The position numbers and the translations under genes are program-made. Below, one piece after another: positions 1-5,579 of a DNA stretch of 5,579 nt. How positions within the stretch are numbered: the stretch's first letter is position 1; every line of letters begins with the position of its first letter. This DNA comes from an uncultured Bacilli bacterium (GTDB taxonomy: Bacteria > Bacillota_I > Bacilli_A > RF39 > UBA660), in contig CAJUGE010000015.1 in NCBI GenBank assembly GCA_910586295.1, positions 1-5,579 of the forward strand. Reading direction: 5' to 3'. The notes below the pieces were generated by a model, which did not search any database, was not told where the DNA came from, and worked only from the letters and a program-made list of their open reading frames with translations.

Positions 1-186
1 AAAACTATTTAACTTCTTTATAAGATACTTATTTACTTTAACTATATCTGCTACATTTATAATTCCATCTTCTGTTACATCTCCTGCCTTAAATAAATAT
101 CCATCTAATATTTCTTTATTTATTGTATGTTTATTTAATCTTACCAAGTCTGCTACATTCACTAAACCATCTCCTGTAACATCTCC
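1..186 (-). other. Type I dockerin domain
   Basis: Residues 1798-1859. There are two F-hand calcium loops. Loop 1 is GDVTGDGLVNVAD (148-186) with ligands at positions 1, 3, 5, 9 and 12 read as Asp1799, Thr1801, Asp1803, Asn1807 and Asp1810. Loop 2 is GDVTEDGIINVAD (46-84) with Asp1833, Thr1835, Asp1837, Asn1841 and Asp1844. Each is followed by a helix, LVRLNKH and IVKVNKY. All expected calcium ligands are present, so the domain looks functional. Dockerins bind cohesin modules on scaffold or surface proteins, so this end would be the docking or anchoring end. The length of about 60 residues matches a full dockerin, and the stop codon probably lies within a few codons beyond base 1. The two loops carry the same Val-Ala pair at the specificity positions 10 and 11. 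Confidence 0.93.
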
Positions 187-3100
187 TAAAACTATCACTC
201 TTAACTCATCATATACTCTATTATTTATCTCTAGTTTTAATATTAAACCTGTACCTATTAGTATTTCTTCTTCCTCATTTATAAGTACTCCTTCACTACT
301 ATATAGTTTCAAATTCTCCTTAGGATTTATAAAGTTTGAGAGAAATTCACTTACACTTAACTCTAACTCTATTCTTCCCACATAACTCTCTTCTTCTTCA
401 CTTCTCTTTATATCATGTATATATTCTCCATTATTATCCTGTTTACTTACTATAGAATATATATCACTATCCCTAGTCACATTAAGAGTATATTGTTGTG
501 TAGTATATCCATCTTTGGCTATGACTTCTATTACATAAACATTTACCATACCATTTACTAACGTTAAGTCTCCCATCATATTTACTGTAGCAGACGTATC
601 TTTTGGTATAGCTGTTATCTCACTTTCTAATAACTCTTTCTTACTTCTTGATAATTGTAAGTTATATGTAAATGTATTAGAATCAAACTCAAGCTCGTAT
701 CCATCTACTACTAAGCTCTCTAGTAAAGCATTACTAGCAGTTTCCTTTATAACATTTACTTTATAAGTTCTAACACTTCCGTCCTCTGCTGTTACTACTA
801 TTAGCCTTGTACTATTACCCTCGGGAACAACAGAATTTTCTATACCTTTAACAGTACTCAAATTACTTGATGGGGTTGCAATAAATGATAGCATATCTGT
901 TTCATACTCTACTTCTAAAGTGTACTCCAAAGTATCTTTATCAAAAGATGGACTAAGTACACCCTCGCTAGGAATTAAACTATCTAAATAATTATTACTC
1001 GAAATATCCTTAACAATATCAATGCCATAAGTATTAACACTTCCATCCTCTGCCGTCACTACTATATCAAAATGATTTACTCCACTTGCTAGCTCCTTAA
1101 TACCAGTACCAATTATACTAGAATTTTCATCTTCTGCTGTAGCCTTAATCTGAACAAAATTAGCATCGCTTGGAGCAGTTACGGTATAACTATTTAATGT
1201 TTTATCAAAAGATGGAGTTAATTCTAAATTATTGTTTAAATTACTAACAACTAAACTTTGTAAATAATTATTACTTGACTGTTCTCTAATAATATTTACC
1301 TTATAAATTCTGGTAATACCAATCATAGACTTAACTTTTACTTCAATAGTATTAAGCCCCAGTTTCAAATTATGTGTACCTACACCACTAAGTATAGTAG
1401 CAGACACATCTTGTGTAATAGCTGTTACATTAACGCTTTCTACATCTCTTGGAACAGTTAAATTATAAACTAATACTTCTGGATTAAATGTAGGTTCTAA
1501 TAGATAACCATCTACAGATAATACACTTAAGAAATTATTAGTACTCATCTTTCTATTAACATAGATGATATAATCACTTTCCATACTTCCATCACTAGAA
1601 GTAACTTTTATATGCACCTCATTCATACCAACTTTTAAATTAGTATTTCCACTTACAATAACACTAGCATTAACGTCTTCTAAAGTATAATTAGGTTCTA
1701 TATTAGAAACTTCATAATCTACAGTAACATAATATTCCATTAACTCTTTCATGAACTCTTCTTCAAAATCATAATTAGGAACACTTAAACTTGTAAGATA
1801 TGAACTTATAATAGATTCCTTTGTAACGACTAGAGAATACACTCTAATGTCACCGCTCTCACTAGTAACAACAATAGAAATATTATTATCACCAGTCTTT
1901 AAAGTATAATTTCCAAACCCTATTTGACTAGAACTAACGTCTTCCAAAGTTCCACTAACAGTAATCTCATTAACTGTATAAGGAACTACAATATTATAAG
2001 TAGGAGTATTTTTATTAAATACTGGGTTCAAAGTACCTTCACTTACTATTAAACTACTTAAATAATTATTATCACTAGCCTCTTTATTAATCAAAATAGT
2101 ATAAGTTTTCTTAGTACCTGCCTCACTAGTAACAGTTATATTAAAGTAATTTTCTCCTGAATCTAGAGTTTTAAGACCAGTACCTTCTAAAGTAGAAGCA
2201 TTATCTTCTAATGTTGCTTCAATAATAACACTATTCAATGTTCTAGGTACATCTACCGTATAAAAAGTTACACCTTTATGAAACACTGGAGTCAAAACCT
2301 GTCCTTGAACACTCAAACTAGCCAAATTATTATTTTTACTTCTTGCTTTAACAGCAGTTAAAGTATAATCTTTTGTAGTACTTCCATCTGGAGCAGTAAC
2401 TCTAATTATAACTGTATTATTACCACTGACAAAATTTTCATTTCCAATTATCTCATAAGTAGCAGTACTCTCAGTAGTTTGAATTAATGAAAATTCTAAA
2501 GAAGTATCACTAGTACTTATACTATAATTATCTACATTCTTATTAAATGATGGTTCTAAAGTATGTCCTTTAACAACTAAGTTTTTCAAAGTTGCATCAT
2601 TAGATACTTTCCTTGTTACAACAATTTGATAATCTCTTTGAATGCTAGTCTCTTTGCTTATAACGAACACACTTATAGCATTTTTTCCAACAATTAAATT
2701 ATAATTACCAATTCCCTTTATAATAACATTCTCACTATCTAATGCACTTGCAGTTACATTTATATCGGTTATATCATTTTCTACAGTCAACTCATAATTG
2801 AGAACATCCGGATTAAATAATGGTGTAAGTTCTCCGCGATTAGTCTCCAAAGATAAAAGTGATAAATTTTCTGTTGTATCTTCTTGTCTAACTACATCCA
2901 AAGTATATATCTTTTTATCAATATTATTAGGTGCTGTAACTATAACCTCAATAATTCTAGACTCACCAACTACTAAATTTGTAACATCCCCATTTATTTC
3001 TACTTTAGCATCTTTATCTTCTGGTATAGCATCTATATTAAGACTTGTCTTTTCATAAGGAACTTTAACATTATAATAGATTGTAGTTCTATTAAATTTT

Positions 3101-5579
3101 GGACTTAAACCGCCTTCCTCTACATAAAGGAATTTAAGATCATCGTTATTAGACAAATCTCTAACAACTCTAACTACATAATCTTTAAAAGTCCCCTTTT
3201 CACTAGTAACTCTTAAAGTAATATCATTATCTCCTGGAACTAAATTAATATGTCCCGCGCCACTTACAAAACTAGTATTAGAATTAGGAATACCATTAAT
3301 CACAATATCCTTTACTCCATATTGTACATTAATTAAATAATCATAATTATGTATACTATCTGTATTAAGAACAACATCACTTCCTAAAGAATTAGTAACA
3401 CTCTTTAAAGAGACATCATCGTCAAGTTCTCTTGTTACTTTAATAGTATAAGTTCTCTCTGATCTATCTTCACTAGTTACAACCAAAGTAATAATGTTTT
3501 CCCCACCTATTAAAGCATAAGTACCATTTCCTTTAACAACAGAAAATTCACTCTCAGGTATACCATTAATAGTAATATTTTGCACATTTCCAGAAACATT
3601 CAAAGTATATGATAAAGTTTCCTTATTAAAAGTTTCATTAAATGCACCACTACTTAAATTAATCTCTTTTAAATAATTATTAGTATCTTCTTCTTTATTT
3701 ACTACTATCTCATAAACTTGATAACTCTTATCTTCAGCAACACTAGTAATAATTATACTGTTTTTGGTATTAGTAAGACTCTTATCTCCTTTAATAGTAT
3801 AAGTTGTTGTCTCTTCTTCTGGTGTAACTATAACATCTAACTTTGTAACACTTTTAGGAACAGTTATACTATATAATTTAGTGTCTTTATCAAATGTAGG
3901 AGAAAGAGTATAGCCATCTACTTCTATATTAAGTAAATTACTATTACTATTTCTAGCCTTAAATATATTAATATTATAAACTAAAATATCTCCAGACTCA
4001 CTTGTAACTGTCACCTTAAATTCATTATTACCACTTACCAATGTATGTACACCATCTCCAGTAACAGTGCCACCCTCACTAACTGCATTAATATTTATAC
4101 TGCTTATATCGTTAGATACACTAGCACTGTAATCAGTTAATACTTTTTGAAAAATTGGTGTTAACTCCACATTATTTCCATCATTATCTGTAACACTTAA
4201 ATCACTTAAGAAAGTATTAGTACTAACATTCTTAAATACATGTAAAATATAAGTTTTATTATTTCCATTAGGTGCTGTTACAACTATTCTAACATCATTC
4301 ATCCCACTTACAAAATTTTCGTTATCCATAATTTCAACTGTAGCCTTAGGATTTTGAGGAATTACTTCTAACTCTAACTCACTATACTCTGCATCTATAT
4401 CAAAATAATATTCATAAACATAAGGATTAAAATCAATAGGAGTTAAAGGATTAATAACTTTTAAAGATAATAAATTATTATTTCCAGCATCATCTTTCAT
4501 AATTCTATAAACGTATGTAGTCGTATGATTTCCATCTTCACTTATTATATCCACTTCTATATTATTAAGCCCAGTATGCAAATTATAAATTCCATTACTT
4601 ACTTCTTTTCTAATAGCATTACCACTTTCATCTTCATCATTAGTATAATATTTAACACTCTGATATTCACTCTTAAGTACTGCCTCAAAAGTAATCTGTT
4701 CAGTCTCAAATGGAATTAAAATATCATATTCTATCTTTGACTCTTCAAAAGTATATTTACAATAATTTTCACTAATACCACACAAATATGCTTGTGGATT
4801 TTTAATTAGAATATTCTGAGGTGCACTATCGTCACTTGGTTCACGTGTAATATTTAGTGTATATGTTTTACTAGCACCATCTTCTGTAGAAACTACAATT
4901 TTATGTTCATTAAGCCCTGGCTTTAACTTTATCATTCCAGTTCCAACAAGTGTAGCCTCGCTAGATTTTGGAGTAGCTTCTATTAATACTTCGTCATATT
5001 CTTTAGATAACTCTATATCATAAGTTAACTCCCAAGGGTAAAACTCTATTAAACTAGTATTATTATCAACTACAATACTATCTAAGAATGTATCTCCAAC
5101 TATTCCTGGATTAGCAGTAATCCTAGCATAACCATTACCCGTATTTCCAGTCATCAAATTAGTTCCATCTAAAGTAGGTACTTTTAAGTTACCTGCAATA
5201 GTTTCAGCATCTTTCAAATAGTAAAGTGGACTTACACTATAACCTTCTGGAACATTTTTACTACTATCTTTTGTCCAAACAAATCCGCTTCCGCCAGCAC
5301 CAGCACCCCAGCCACTTACGCCGCCGCCATACCAGCCTCCGCCTCCTCCTGAGCTTCCCCATTTAGAATCTGCACCATTTTGTACAGAAGAGTCTGCACC
5401 TTTACCAAAGGATGCACCTTTAGCAGGATTAGTTTGAGTTCCAGGAGTTGCACTAAATTGATTGGAAATACCACCAGTTACTCCGCCACCAGCACCACCA
5501 TATCCAGATTGCATGCTAGCACCTCCGCCGCCACCAGCAACAATCAATCTAGAAAGTAAAGAATTACTAGCATTCCATG
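1..5579 (-). CDS. Giant surface protein: glycine-rich head, 17 cadherin-like repeats, C-terminal dockerin (partial at both ends)
   Basis: One frame on the minus strand (codons ending at base 1) runs through all 1859 codons with no stop; both ends are cut by the window. Residues below count from the first complete codon (5577-5575, Trp). Residues 1-154 are the C-terminal part of a glycine-rich domain, 160-1702 are seventeen cadherin-like beta-sandwich repeats, 1703-1797 a beta-rich pre-dockerin segment, and 1798-1859 a type I dockerin. The protein is rich in Asn, Ser, Thr, Val and Ile, has only two Cys, and shows no enzyme motif. Such proteins are exported, so a signal peptide is expected upstream but is not in the window. 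The role is probably surface adhesion or display on a long stalk; the ligand is unknown. No operon partner is visible. No homopolymer tract long enough to suggest phase variation was seen. The reading frame and domain order are read directly; surface location and adhesion are inferred. Confidence 0.96.
187..471 (-). other. Beta-rich pre-dockerin segment
   Basis: Residues 1703-1797, between the last cadherin-like repeat and the dockerin. It opens with a polar, charged stretch (DSDIYSIVSKQDNNGEYIHD), then ELELSVSEFLSNF, NLKLYSSEGVLI, a Glu run (EEEE), IGTGLILKLEINN and DELRVIVLGD running straight into the first dockerin loop. The order 'S.xFL.N......L.v....G....IGTG..v.L......D...VVVLGDVTGDG' recurs in dockerin-bearing proteins of Bacillota, where this small beta domain usually precedes the dockerin. 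I know no specific activity for it; it may orient or stabilise the dockerin. The assignment rests on pattern memory and position. Confidence 0.6.
472..5100 (-). repeat. Array of 17 cadherin-like beta-sandwich domains (protein-level tandem repeat)
   Basis: Residues 160-1702. Each unit starts with an Asn-rich linker (often SNNYL.SL.V), then L.P.F......Y...V, a middle strand ending in A.V.G.G, a turn L..G.N, and a closing strand VTSE.G....Y.I.V.R/K. This is the cadherin-like beta-sandwich family pattern (PF12733 type). Boundaries: R1 4843-5100, R2 4501-4842, R3 4231-4500, R4 3958-4230, R5 3694-3957, R6 3430-3693, R7 3160-3429, R8 2887-3159, R9 2611-2886, R10 2347-2610, R11 2083-2346, R12 1819-2082, R13 1552-1818, R14 1285-1551, R15 1009-1284, R16 745-1008, R17 472-744. 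Lengths are 86-92 residues except R2 (114). The L-x-P-x-F core is intact in ten units (R4, R5, R8-R12, R14-R16); R1, R3, R6, R7, R13 and R17 carry variants. R4 has an acidic TDNDGNN insertion. Despite the family name, true cadherin calcium motifs are absent. At DNA level the repeats are strongly diverged. They probably act as a rigid spacer. Confidence 0.9.
4501..4842 (-). other. Enlarged cadherin-like repeat 2 with the only two cysteines
   Basis: Residues 246-359, 114 residues against about 90 in the other units. The first half carries the loop CGISENYC (residues 266-273; Cys codons at 4780-4782 and 4759-4761) in place of the usual L.P.F region. The second half has an extra acidic loop, YTNDEDESGN, before the closing strands. 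The ending YNLHTGLNNIEVDIISEDG is still the normal repeat C-terminal half, so this is a modified repeat, not a different fold. In an exported protein the two Cys, six residues apart, could form a local disulfide; this is inferred. Confidence 0.75.
5116..5577 (-). other. Glycine-rich domain, ALK/LTK-like type (C-terminal part)
   Basis: Residues 1-154. The segment begins with WNASNSLLSRLIVAGGGGG, the family's 'sL.sRiiVAGGGGG' core, followed by GYGGAGGG near residues 26-33, GGGGGWYGGG at 77-86, GAGAGGSGF at 91-99 and the closing strand GNTGNGYARIT at 144-154. In other members about 60-100 further residues come before this core, including an aromatic 'WGA.GG' strand, so the front half should lie upstream of the window. 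In ALK/LTK receptors this fold is a packed array of poly-glycine helices that binds ligand; in bacterial surface proteins its partner is generally unknown. It sits at the N-terminal side, the likely distal tip of the stalk. Glycine codon use is unusual: GGC appears about ten times here but only about five times in the rest of the frame. Confidence 0.82.

Noticed and set aside
2798..3058. Plus-strand open frame of 86 codons
   Set aside because: It lies antisense inside repeats 8-9 of the long minus-strand frame, has no recognisable domain, and its Ser/Thr/Leu-rich make-up is what the complement of this coding sequence would give.
4144..4200. TDNDGNN in repeat 4 as a cadherin or EF-hand calcium site
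   Set aside because: It is a short acidic insertion in a loop without the full ligand pattern of either family and without a following helix.
4525..4719. Plus-strand open frame of 64 codons, hydrophobic and Ile/Phe/Tyr-rich
   Set aside because: It could be mistaken for a small membrane protein, but it is antisense to repeat 2 and its hydrophobicity comes from the AT-rich complement.
4870..5100. Possible enzymatic or separate domain in the atypical repeat 1
   Set aside because: Its closing half (TLVGTG, LKPGLNEHKIVVSTEDG, YTLNITR) fits the cadherin-like pattern, so it is a divergent first repeat and not a new domain.
472..5100. CRISPR-like or satellite periodicity of about 264-276 bases
   Set aside because: The period equals one protein domain, DNA identity between units is low, and the reading frame is continuous, so this is protein repetition.
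5281..5350. GC-rich, repetitive gcc/acc tract that could look like a DNA repeat or a structured regulatory element
   Set aside because: It reads in frame as the poly-glycine core of the glycine-rich domain; the repetition is explained by glycine codons.

Overview
The whole window is the inside of one very large protein gene on the minus strand. Reading the complement from base 5577 down to base 1, I translated 1859 consecutive codons with no stop. The frame is open at both edges, so the true start, the signal peptide and the stop codon all lie outside. There is no intergenic DNA, no RNA gene, no mobile element and no CRISPR array.

Layout in protein order (high to low coordinates): (1) the second half of a glycine-rich domain of the ALK/LTK-like glycine-rich type (5116-5577); (2) seventeen consecutive cadherin-like beta-sandwich repeats of about 88-92 residues, one of them enlarged to 114 (472-5100); (3) a beta-rich segment of about 95 residues of the kind often found just before dockerins (187-471); (4) a type I dockerin with two calcium-loop/helix units (1-186), which probably nearly reaches the natural C-terminus.

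The simplest reading is a secreted or surface stalk protein. A glycine-rich head would be held away from the cell by a long row of beta-sandwich domains, and the C-terminal dockerin would plug into a cohesin on another protein. No LPXTG sorting signal is visible, so attachment through cohesin-dockerin pairing is plausible but inferred.

Organism: the DNA is strongly AT-rich, with AGA (Arg), ATA (Ile) and TTA (Leu) codons common. The domain mix (glycine-rich head, cadherin-like repeats, dockerin) is typical of large surface proteins of low-GC, gut-type Bacillota (Clostridia, Erysipelotrichia or RF39-like Bacilli). All six tryptophans use TGG and no in-frame TGA occurs, which fits the standard bacterial code rather than the Mycoplasma code. 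The exact taxon cannot be decided from this window.
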